From Congeria kusceri (Eukaryota > Mollusca > Bivalvia > Myida > Dreissenidae): 64,000 nucleotides of DNA. This document shows positions 56,487-64,000 of the stretch, piece by piece. Numbering within the stretch: the first letter of the stretch is position 1; each line of letters opens with the position of its first letter. The notes beneath the pieces are model-generated. The model was not told the DNA's origin. It did no database searches and saw only the letters and a program-made list of their open reading frames with translations. A program made the position numbers and the translations under genes. Location: positions 4,828,415-4,892,414 of the forward strand of contig CM051026.1 of the NCBI GenBank assembly GCA_027627225.1, written 5' to 3'.

Positions 56487-56895
56487 TAGCTACGCCCCTC
56501 GTCACAGAACATATTTTCGTAGCCGTCTTTGTACTTTTGTGTCGCTGATAGGCCTAGCTACGCCCCTCGTCACCGAACATATTCTCGTAGCCGTCTTTGT
56601 ACTTTTGTGTCGCTGATGGGCCTAGCTACGCCCCTCGTCACCGAACATATTCTCGTAACCGTCTTCGTTCTTTCGTGTCGCTGATGGGCCTAGCTACGCC
56701 CCTCGTCACAGAACATATTCTCGTAACCGTCTTCGTACTTTCGTGTCGCTGATGGGCCTAGCTACGCCCCTCGTCACCGAACATATTCTCGTAACCGTCT
56801 TCGTACTTTCGTGTCACTGATGGGCCTAGTTACGTCCCTCGTCACCGAACATATTCTCCTAACCGTCTTCGAACTTTCGTGTTGCTGATGGGCCC
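56487..56895 (+). repeat. Minisatellite, 68-bp unit, six copies
   Basis: Unit tagctacgcccctcgtcacc, then gaacatattctcgtaaccgt, then a cttcgtactttcgtgtcgct end. Copies are about 95% alike by eye. GC-rich for the window. Confidence 0.95.
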
Positions 56896-57135
56896 TTGAT
56901 GCTTGCTTTTTTTTACCCTCTGCGTTACCCGTGCATTCTAGGTTGAAATATACGCGTGTCTTGTTCAGGGGTGGTAACATCCCTCTTATGTCGCCTGCAG
57001 CAGTCTGTTACACTTCCGGTAACGGGGAATTTGTGATGAAGCGTTTCTGTTGTCATCGGCTTTTGATAAAACGCCCGTCCTTTCTGAAATGATGGACAGA
57101 TACATGAATGCCTATTTGCGTCATGCAATTGAGTG
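56896..57135 (+). other. Non-coding part of duplication unit 2
   Basis: 57003-57075 (tgttacacttccggtaacgg, tcatcggcttttgataaaac) matches 37570-37640 and 60945-61012, giving three copies in the window. Confidence 0.7.
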
Positions 57136-57781
57136 TTAGTTAAGAAATAATTTTCGGTTTATCGTAGTTTATAGGCCAATAAACAACGATTTAGTTTAAA
57201 CATATGTATTTCTCTTGGACAACTGGCAAAATATACAAATAAATGCACAATACAATAAGAATAAGAAAAAGATTTAAACTAAATAATTAAATTCTTATAA
57301 GGTTTATCTTCTTGAAATTGTTTTTGCACACATAAATGGCAGGGTTGTATAGAAAAAACGACATGCATTTATGCCAGACAAAGATGTATACGTTATGGAT
57401 ATGCTAAATTTTAGAAAGACAAAGAAATGAGGCGAAAGGAAAACAAGGAGTGGAGGACTGGTGATGCACGGATTAAGTAAACAACGATTTGGAGTTCTGA
57501 TGCGTAACAATTAAACCACGAGGGCGTTAACCCGAGTTATTTAATAGCCACGCATCAGAACGATAATGAGTCGTTTACTGGCCGATAAACAACGATAATG
57601 CGAAAATTATTTCGATTCTAACATGATTTGACATATATTTTTCCAATTGAAATTGGAACTACCTTTTTACTAGTCTACGCTCAGAATCGGGACTACTTTT
57701 TGCGTCGTTTATTGGGTAGTTTAGCAACGATGATTTTTTTCTTTGTCTATAGAAAATTTAGCGAGTATCATGTTAGAATAA
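57136..57781 (-). mobile_element. 'GATACTCGC' palindromic MITE, copy I, interrupted
   Basis: The two pieces 57136-57192 and 57478-57781 are otherwise a nearly intact family member (taagaaataattttcg; gttctgatgcgt; gggcgttaacccg; catgatttgacatatatttt; gagtatcatgttagaata). Interrupted by 57193-57477. Confidence 0.85.
57193..57477. mobile_element. 285-bp insertion between 13-base direct repeats
   Basis: taaacaacgattt stands at 57180-57192 and again at 57478-57490, while intact family members have it once, so the 285 bases between are an insertion with a 13-base target-site duplication, in the range of retroposons. It contains no tRNA-like boxes that I can see. Identity unknown. Confidence 0.75.
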
Positions 57782-57785
57782 TAAA

Positions 57786-58281
57786 AAAGGCTCGTAGTAG
57801 TTTACCACTAACGATCGGTATCAAGTCAGTTGGATTTGTAAGCGTTTTATGTATAAAGTGTAGTAGTAGTTTACCACTAACGATCGGTATCAAGTCAGTT
57901 TGGATTTGTAAGCGTTTTATGTATAAAGTGTAGTAGTAGTTTACCACTAACGATCGGTATCAAGTCAGTTTGGATTTGTAAGCGTTTTATGTATAAAGTG
58001 TAGTAGTAGTTTACCACTAACGATCGGTATCAAGTCAGTTTGGATTTGTAAGCGTTTTATGTATAAAGTGTAGTAGTAGTTTACCACTAACGATCGGTAT
58101 CAAGTCAGTTTGGATTTGTAAGCGTTTTATGTATAAAGTGTAGTAGTAGTTTACCACTAACGATCGGTATCAAGTCAGTTTGGATTTGTAAGCGTTTTAT
58201 GTATAAAGTGTAGTAGTAGTTTACCACTAACGATCGGTATCAAGTCAGTTTGGATTTGTAAGCGTTTTATGTATAAAGTGT
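57786..58281 (+). repeat. Satellite array, 70-bp unit, seven copies, nearly identical
   Basis: Unit tagtagtagtttaccactaa, then cgatcggtatcaagtcagtt, then tggatttgtaagcgttttat and gtataaagtg. Copies 2-7 look identical; the first lacks one T. The most homogeneous array in the window, hence the youngest expansion or the most active homogenisation. The 101-codon frame across it is incidental. Confidence 0.97.
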
Positions 58282-58500
58282 ACACGTGTAACACACTTTT
58301 TTTTCAGTTCTTGACATAGTCAATTCACAAATGATGTAAACTTTAAATGTAGTAATTGAGTATCCTCTATCATTTGAATCACGAACGACTACGCGTCTTA
58401 ACACACTCGCACGGGTCTATTACAAATTCATAAATGTACTGAATTGAATTTTCTTATGAATTCTTCACCGTTTCTAGATTTATATTGATACAGATATATA

Positions 58501-59133
58501 CTTAACCCCAAAAGAAACTTTTGTATTTAAGTAAATGCCCAATTGTCACGGTCATGTAAGAGATGTAGACATATAAATACGTGTGCTTATTGTAAAATCG
58601 TTCTACTTTGAAAAATCGACCAGTAAAATAGTAGCAGATTCCTTAGACAAACGTGTACATGTCTGTAACAATGCTTCAGAAATGACTGTGCCCATTCTAC
58701 GCTGTTTTTTACTGAATAGCAAACTGAGATTGACTTGAGCTGTTGCTAATGAGGCAAATAATGATGAAGATGATGCTGTTGTTGTTGATGATGATGACTG
58801 TGATGATGATTATTATTTTGTTGTTGTTGTCATTGTTGTTATGGCATTGCTGCTGCTGCTAACAGAAGATTTCAGTTCAAATCTATTCAAACGTTAAAAC
58901 ATTCATCCAAACTTAGCGGAAGTTTCCTTTTGGCCTCAGTAAACATTATTATAATTCCATATTGCGCATGATCTTTTCCTGTGTTAAGATCCACAGTATT
59001 GAAATATTGCATGTATTTTGTATTATTTTATCACGTCATCATGTGTGTACTTATAGCACGTGAAAGATTACCTACATGTCTCAGATACGTGGTTTTATAC
59101 TGTAGTGTCCGAGGGAGAGGAGTTTGTTCCCCA
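58501..59133. other. Gene-free stretch with a trinucleotide run
   Basis: 58745-58865 is (GAT/TGT)n-like microsatellite. Otherwise nothing. Confidence 0.5.
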
Positions 59134-59405
59134 GGTCCCGTATTCACCGACTTATTGTTAAACATTTTAATAAAGAACCGACTTTGAATCAAGACAATAT
59201 ACTTCTGCGTTTGCAATTATTCTTGGCACCAATGCTGCTTATTTCATTAACAAATTGTTCTACATAAAGAATGTTGTAATAAGATTGTCTAAATACCATT
59301 TAGTAAGTTTGAACTTTACTGAGCATTTGGAACAAATAAACGGTTTCAAGAATATTCTTTATTATTAGTCTAAAGTCTTAGAATAGGTTGGTGAAAAGAG
59401 GCCCA
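59134..59405. mobile_element. MITE with GGTCCCGTATTCACC ends, copy 2
   Basis: Left ggtcccgtattcaccgactt, right gtcttagaataggttggtga then aaagaggccc. The inside is rearranged relative to the other copies (cttctgcgtttgcaattattc and gaatgttg are in inverted context). Confidence 0.75.
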
Positions 59406-59944
59406 GGTGGTTTGATGTTTTAAATTATTCTTTAGACATTAAAAAGTGTTGTCGAAGACGTTCTTCATAATCAAGTGTCTGCATTTCGAAGCATTTGACT
59501 ATTCGAAGCCAGCGTGATTCTGGTTCTACACGTGCAATGAAATTCTTTCGCATGTGTATAGCTACTAACATGACGATATTTTATACTGTAACTTCAAAGT
59601 CGTGTAGATTTTGCACGGTTCGTAATGATAATAATATAGAAGCTGTATGATAAGAAATGCTCCTTTGGCATTTATTTAGTTTTTCAAAATATCCGTTCCA
59701 AGGAATACATGTTTACGTGATTATATGCACGATTGTTGAATCATTGTGTATAAATGTGTCAGCAGTTGACGATCGAGTCGCAGTGTATTTTCATGTTGGA
59801 TTCATCAAGATAGACATCGGATGAATTGCTATTTTGATTCAAATCCAAATACATTAGTTTGACGATACATCAGGGGTTGGAGGCTATATTCTCAAATAGC
59901 TGGTCTTTATTTCGTATTAAGAGAGGCAATTTACACTTTCGAGT
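59406..59944. other. Gene-free stretch
   Basis: Nothing recognised. Confidence 0.45.
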
Positions 59945-60075
59945 CCATTCCCTGGGTAGAATTGGTACTTGGTGTCTTGAGAAAGATCATTCAAACGCTA
60001 CACGAGTCCGGATCGAACTCATAACTCCCCGATCGCAAGGCGGACACCATATCCATCCCGCCACTGCGAATGGAT
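59945..60075 (-). mobile_element. tRNA-derived SINE carrying the 43-bp satellite sequence
   Basis: On the minus strand: a tRNA-like head (gcgggatggatatggtgtcc, then a B box gagttcgatccgg), then a body 'tttctcaagacaccaagtac', 'caattctacccagggaatgg', 'actcgaaag'. The body is one full unit of the 45655-47800 array. Related to the SINE at 11414-11607. Confidence 0.8.
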
Positions 60076-60173
60076 TATACATGTAATGATCACCACAGAT
60101 TACGTCCGTTAAGAGACCAGTTACTTTAGCAATAGAAAATGCAACCAATAACAGCGCTTTATTTTATTAGTAC

Positions 60174-60442
60174 GGGGTTCGTATTCACCAACCGACTCTA
60201 AGACTTAAGAAGAAAGGATATTCTTAAAATTGTTCTGTTCTAAAAAGGCTGTTACATTGAATATTTCTTGATATTCACCGATGCTAATTTTACCAGTCCT
60301 TTTTTTATAACGATTTATTAATGACATAAGCAACATTGGAACAATGGTATCTGGTACATTTGCAAACGCACACGTATTATTTCTAGAGTCTAAGTCTATC
60401 CTTGATTCTGAAGTCTAAGAGTGGGTTGGTGAATACGGGCCC
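60174..60442. mobile_element. MITE with GGGCCCGTATTCACC ends, copy 3 (best ends)
   Basis: Left ggggttcgtattcaccaacc then gactctaagacttaaga; right ctgaagtctaagagtgggtt then ggtgaatacgggccc. The inverted ends are about 35 bases. Non-coding. Confidence 0.85.
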
Positions 60443-60940
60443 TGGTCGCAAACCAATAACATGTTTCACATCCCGTTATTCTGATCATAGCTCGATCTGT
60501 TTGAAGAATTAACTGAAAAAAAACGTGGATGGATGGCGGCGCTCGACTTCCGTGTTTTGCAAAGACGCCGCTTCTCTGTAGCAGTTTGTGTTTTGGTTTT
60601 GTCCCGGCATACGGAGCGTTGTAGTAAGAATCAGGGACATACGTCCCCAAACTATCACGGTCTCAACTTCACGCTGGCCTCTCTCGTGCTCAAGACGTCT
60701 GGGATGGTATTTATATAGAATCTTACTAAAAAATTAAGACAAATCTTAAAATTCTGAAATGGTATCACTGGATTTTCTGACAAAGACACGCTTTCATGTT
60801 TGAAAGCGTAATATAATATCAAGTGTGTTATTATTTATTATTGATCATGCAAATATTCCGAAAAAATAAACACCAATTCTTTTTTTTTTTCAAGTTAAGA
60901 ATTCGATTGTGACCCACTGCTTCTCGTTAATGCACGGTGG
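60443..60940. other. Gene-free stretch
   Basis: A GC-richer patch at 60525-60720 carries overlapping frames on both strands (60533-60718 plus, 60396-60650 minus). None has recognisable features. Confidence 0.4.
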
Positions 60941-61015
60941 GCTGTTACATTTCCGGCAACGGGGAATTTATCACGAATCATGCTGTTGTCGTCGGCTTTC
61001 GATGAAACGCCCTGT
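60940..61015 (+). repeat. Third copy of a duplicated segment
   Basis: ggctgttacatttccggcaa, cggggaatttatcacgaatc and gtcgtcggctttcgatgaaa match 57003-57075 and 37570-37640. Only this short part is recognisable here. Confidence 0.75.
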
Positions 61016-61204
61016 AGCGCCGCATATGTTCGTCGACGCATAAACGTGAGCAAATTCGGTGACTTTCAACGCATAGAGAGAACGGTTTAGTTTTATGAAG
61101 CGACACACAAGTTTTAAAGCAATTGTTGTATATATGTGGCAGGTGCCCTTTAAGCGCATTGAGAGAACTTACTCAATTATATACTATAGATCTGCGATGA
61201 AAAA

Positions 61205-61360
61205 ATAAGGAAAAGGATGATGATGATCAAGCTGATATGATGCAGATAATGATGATGATAACGATGATAATGTTGTTGCTGTTGATGATGATGATAATTA
61301 CCATGATGATAATGCCGATGACGATGATGTTGGTGATGATGATGATGATGATAATAGTAG
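61205..61360 (+). repeat. Imperfect (GAT)n microsatellite
   Basis: gatgatgatgataac-type run; the histidine-rich and isoleucine-rich minus-strand frames are products of it. Confidence 0.9.
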
Positions 61361-61379
61361 ATACATAATGACGACTCTG

Positions 61380-61544
61380 GGCCAAAACGTGTCGCACCAA
61401 CCACAACAATGGTCAAAACGTGCCAAAACGTGTCAAACCAACCACAACAATGGTCCAAAAAACACATTTAACCACTTCACTGTCCCAGACATTTCAATGG
61501 CCACCACCAAGTAATATTTAACCACAATCACGGTTAAATATATA
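61380..61544. other. Boundary zone of the Polinton-like element
   Basis: Two copies of ccaaaacgtgtc...accaaccacaacaatggt lie 41 bases apart, then AT-rich sequence up to the fibre-like gene. The terminal inverted repeat of the element would be expected about here but cannot be recognised without its other end. Confidence 0.4.
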
Positions 61545-62111
61545 TTATTTAATTGACCTAACATAATTCATGAATACAAGATCAACATAGCCTTTTGTAG
61601 CAGCATCACTCGAGGCTGTTGGATCAGCTAAATTTGTAATCTTTTTACTATTCCAACTGATGTCATGCGTTGGTTGCGTTGTTCCATCTAACAGTAACAC
61701 TTTGTTTTCGATATTATTAGTAGTTGCTTGCGCTAAAAGATCAACGTAGCCTTTTATAGCAGCATCATGCGCATTCACTGGATCTGAGACATTTGTTAAT
61801 GTATTCCCATTCATATTTATAGAACCGGTTGCAGTATTTGTACCATCTCTCCTTAGAAAATTGTTGATTACGTACGTGGCTGATACCGCTTTTTTTTCAA
61901 CAGTTTTTAATGTTTTTTCCGTTTTGTCGTTCGCTTCTATTAATTCTTTAAAATGATTGGAATACTTTGTAATTTGTGTATTTTGCAATTCCTTTAAGAT
62001 TAAAATATCGTCACCCATTTTTTGGAATTGCTTTGTGATGAACGACAATGACACACCATTATTCTTCACTGTCACATCACTATTGTTTCTACCGAATTTA
62101 TCAACAGGCAT
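61545..62111 (-). CDS. Fibre-like protein with phage-tail-fibre-type repeats
   Basis: 188 codons, ATG to TAA. Residues about 25-80 are polar and heptad-like, fit for a coiled stalk. Two repeats follow at about 101-124 and 154-177; each has the plan N-x-L/I-T-N-V/L-x-D-P-x(4)-D-A-A-x-K-G-Y-V-D, 53 residues apart. This plan is typical of trimeric tail-fibre shafts of phages and of fibre-like proteins reported in Polinton/adintovirus-type elements. A role in the virion surface or host attachment is inferred, not shown. It is the last gene of the cluster, 24 bases after the protease gene, and is short, so it could be a truncated member. No globular head domain is visible after the second repeat. 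Confidence 0.65.
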   Translation of the reverse strand: MPVDKFGRNNSDVTVKNNGVSLSFITKQFQKMGDDILILKELQNTQITKYSNHFKELIEANDKTEKTLKTVEKKAVSATYVINNFLRRDGTNTATGSINMNGNTLTNVSDPVNAHDAAIKGYVDLLAQATTNNIENKVLLLDGTTQPTHDISWNSKKITNLADPTASSDAATKGYVDLVFMNYVRSIK

Positions 62112-62135
62112 ATTTTTAATAAAGATTTTTTTTCT

Positions 62136-62585
62136 TTAGATAAGTAGCCCTTGTATGATATTCTCTAGGTGAGCGGGAGCGTGCGACAGCTCCAGAAGAA
62201 CGTAGAGACATAAATGACCGCATACTACAGTCTCATTTGGTTGTACTTGCTCGATATTGTATTCCACAGCACCCAGGTGAGCAATAAATTCTTTCGGAGG
62301 AGGACATCCATAACTATCGAAGTATAGTTTCTTTTTACCCTTCTTCCACCAACACGTCCAATGCGTTCCTCCAGCACTTGGTGAACCAATACCATCACCA
62401 GCCACAGTATCATCGAGATTTAGTATACCGCATTCATTTTTAACTGGTCGTTTTGGAAGTTGATTACGCATAAACACTCCTCTGAAATTAGGTATTTTTA
62501 ATTCCTCAGCCGCTTCGATCAATTCGATGTTGCTCAACGGTTTATTCGGTAAAACGACTTTTCCGACAGAAATGAACGATTCCAT
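62136..62585 (-). CDS. Adenain-type cysteine protease of a Polinton/adintovirus-like element
   Basis: 149 codons, ATG to TAA. The catalytic set of the adenovirus-protease family (C5 type) can be seen: His at 75 in a G-T-H-W context, Asp at 90 in Y-F-D-S-Y-G, Gln at about 115, and Cys at 122 in V-C-G-H-L-C. In this family such proteases mature capsid proteins. It is shorter than adenovirus adenain (about 200 residues), but similar in size to Polinton versions. It lies 24 bases after the polymerase gene and 24 before the fibre-like gene, all on the minus strand. The frame is intact, so the element may be recent. Confidence 0.88.
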   Translation of the reverse strand: MESFISVGKVVLPNKPLSNIELIEAAEELKIPNFRGVFMRNQLPKRPVKNECGILNLDDTVAGDGIGSPSAGGTHWTCWWKKGKKKLYFDSYGCPPPKEFIAHLGAVEYNIEQVQPNETVVCGHLCLYVLLELSHAPAHLENIIQGLLI

Positions 62586-62609
62586 TTTTATAATCGCGAC
62601 GTATTATTT

Positions 62610-64000
62610 TTATTGGACCGCTCGCCAATGTCCATACGCCAATGTATTCACCCCATCATTCAAGATCACTCTCTTGTCATCATTTGCTGAAAGGGCAACT
62701 TTGTTGACCTCCTCTGTATATATTTTATGTCCACGGCTTCTAATGACATTCATTTTTCTTAGCTGTTCTTTCCCCGTGAATAGACATTTCTTGTAATCTT
62801 CAAATTGAATACTCTTCTTAACAACCAGTTTCTTGACTCCCTTGCACTTCTTTTCCTCTTTTCCTTTCAACATTTTATACGAATAGAGCTTTGCCCTCAA
62901 CCCAACAAACTCTTCAATAATCTCACCTCCCGCTTCGTCTTTGAACATACCTACCACTTTATTATTATGACCAGCTTCTATTCCAGAAGGGTGGTCCTTG
63001 GGGAAGTTAGATGTGTCAAATTTATCCCTAACATCACTACTAATATCTTTATAAAAGTCTTCTGTTTCAATCTCATATGCCAGACTGTCAGTATCTGTAA
63101 ATAAAAGCTTTGCGCGACCTGCATATTTTTGTTTCATGTAATTATAATGAAAATCATACATCAACGTCTTACTCAGATCAAGAATACACATTCCTAAATA
63201 GACAGGCTTATTAAAAACTAATTTAGTCTTTTTCATGTGTATGGCTACTAGATTTTCATCAAAGATAATACAATGCTTAAAGTTTGGCTTAGCAGCAAGC
63301 TTCTTTGCTTTTGCCTCATTGTTCACTAATCTAATATCCACTCTGCTTCTAATGTTCTCCATGGTCTTACCAAAGACTGAGTTGTTCATGAGCTTGAAGA
63401 AGTCTTTTTCAAACTCGTTGTTTGCCTTTGCCCTGAGGTTTGTGTTTAGGTCGATGTATTGTTTGAGCCACGCGCTTTCTTCAAACATAATACCTCTATG
63501 AATCTGTGTAATTTTTAGTCCCAAGCTTTCATACAGCTTGAGATTCTCATAGTGAACAATGTATTTTTCCTTGTTATTGAGATTGGGAATTAGTTTTTCA
63601 ACATTATTTACTTTGATGCTTTCCGGTGCGAGGGGATAGTCGTTATGTAAGTCATGCAAATCCTTTAGATACTCTAGGTCAACTTCCAAAATGCAGGGGT
63701 GTTGCTTCCAGTTTGTCAATTCATTTTCAGTCATCCATTGAAATCCATGTGTAGGTAGGGGTTTGCTCATCGCCCATCCATAGAGATTGTTTGCATCAAG
63801 ATATGTAATATACTTAGTATCTTCATTTTTGTTAAATTTATCCCCCATATACGGGTTGTTGGACTTTCCATACCTGTTTGAGATCATTGAGATTCCACCT
63901 CGGATGCCTTTCTCCACCATGAGCAGCATGTCTGAGTCTGTCAACAACTGTAATATCACCTCTGAGATCTTTAAAGCAGCATCCCACGCTAGTCCAGGGG
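62610..64000 (-). CDS. Protein-primed family B DNA polymerase, C-terminal part (runs off the window)
   Basis: At least 463 codons, open to the window edge, ending in TAA. The frame continues upstream of the first internal start-like codon (P-G-L-A-W-D-A ...), so the N-terminal part, with the exonuclease and perhaps more, lies outside. Family B motifs are present in order: motif A Y-L-D-A-N-N-L-Y-G-W about 53 residues after position 63959, motif B K-L-M-N-N-S-V-F-G-K-T about 136 further on, and motif C F-T-D-T-D-S about 98 further on. The DTDS aspartates are intact. This is the polymerase type of Maverick/Polinton elements, adintoviruses and linear plasmids; with the protease next to it, a Polinton-like element is the best reading. 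It would replicate the element by protein priming from terminal repeats not seen here. Confidence 0.92.
   Translation of the reverse strand, partial: PGLAWDAALKISEVILQLLTDSDMLLMVEKGIRGGISMISNRYGKSNNPYMGDKFNKNEDTKYITYLDANNLYGWAMSKPLPTHGFQWMTENELTNWKQHPCILEVDLEYLKDLHDLHNDYPLAPESIKVNNVEKLIPNLNNKEKYIVHYENLKLYESLGLKITQIHRGIMFEESAWLKQYIDLNTNLRAKANNEFEKDFFKLMNNSVFGKTMENIRSRVDIRLVNNEAKAKKLAAKPNFKHCIIFDENLVAIHMKKTKLVFNKPVYLGMCILDLSKTLMYDFHYNYMKQKYAGRAKLLFTDTDSLAYEIETEDFYKDISSDVRDKFDTSNFPKDHPSGIEAGHNNKVVGMFKDEAGGEIIEEFVGLRAKLYSYKMLKGKEEKKCKGVKKLVVKKSIQFEDYKKCLFTGKEQLRKMNVIRSRGHKIYTEEVNKVALSANDDKRVILNDGVNTLAYGHWRAVQ

Larger units (their letters stand above)
52800..58500 (+). repeat. Segmental duplication, unit 2 right part
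   Basis: Partner of 35900-38000 (anchors listed there), in the same order and orientation. The offset grows from 16.9 kb at the left to 20.5 kb at the right, largely through the tandem arrays and MITE described separately. No conserved open frame. Confidence 0.85.

Overview
The window reads as nuclear DNA of a bivalve mollusc. It is AT-rich and almost free of genes. It is packed with dispersed repeats of the kind known from heterodont bivalves, with tRNA-derived SINEs, fold-back MITEs and minisatellites, and its one intact host gene is a RING-less TRIM-like gene with GT-AG introns. A dreissenid such as zebra or quagga mussel is my best guess from the repeat families, not a proof.

Layout. 0-12.7 kb is intergenic: several families of long dispersed repeats with internal tandem structure, two MITE families, a SINE and an old local duplication (about 1.4-3.3 kb against 3.65-8.1 kb). 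13.6-19.1 kb is the host gene: three coding exons for a 564-residue protein with two B-boxes, a coiled coil and an NHL-like propeller. 19.7-25.5 kb is a block of one repeat family bounded by a short inverted repeat, with one copy nested inside another. 26-31 kb carries MITEs, including a pogo-like element with clean TA duplications, and a few exon-like relics.

From about 31.3 kb to 58.5 kb two collinear copies of the same non-coding region lie in tandem: 31.3-38.0 kb and 42.6-58.5 kb. The second is longer mainly because short unique sequences of the first are tandem arrays in the second (23-bp x 41, 68-bp x 6, probably 41-bp x 8), plus later MITEs, SINEs, a 70-bp array and a 2.1-kb array of a 43-bp unit. 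The 43-bp unit matches the body of a tRNA-derived SINE seen elsewhere in the window.

The last 2.5 kb (61.5-64.0 kb, minus strand) is the edge of a Maverick/Polinton or adintovirus-like element. It holds the C-terminal part of a protein-primed family B DNA polymerase (running off the window), an adenain-type cysteine protease with its catalytic residues in place, and a short fibre-like protein with two copies of a phage-tail-fibre-type repeat. The three genes are co-oriented and separated by exactly 24 bp each.

All repeat boundaries were found by eye, so they are approximate unless a duplication or inverted repeat fixes them.
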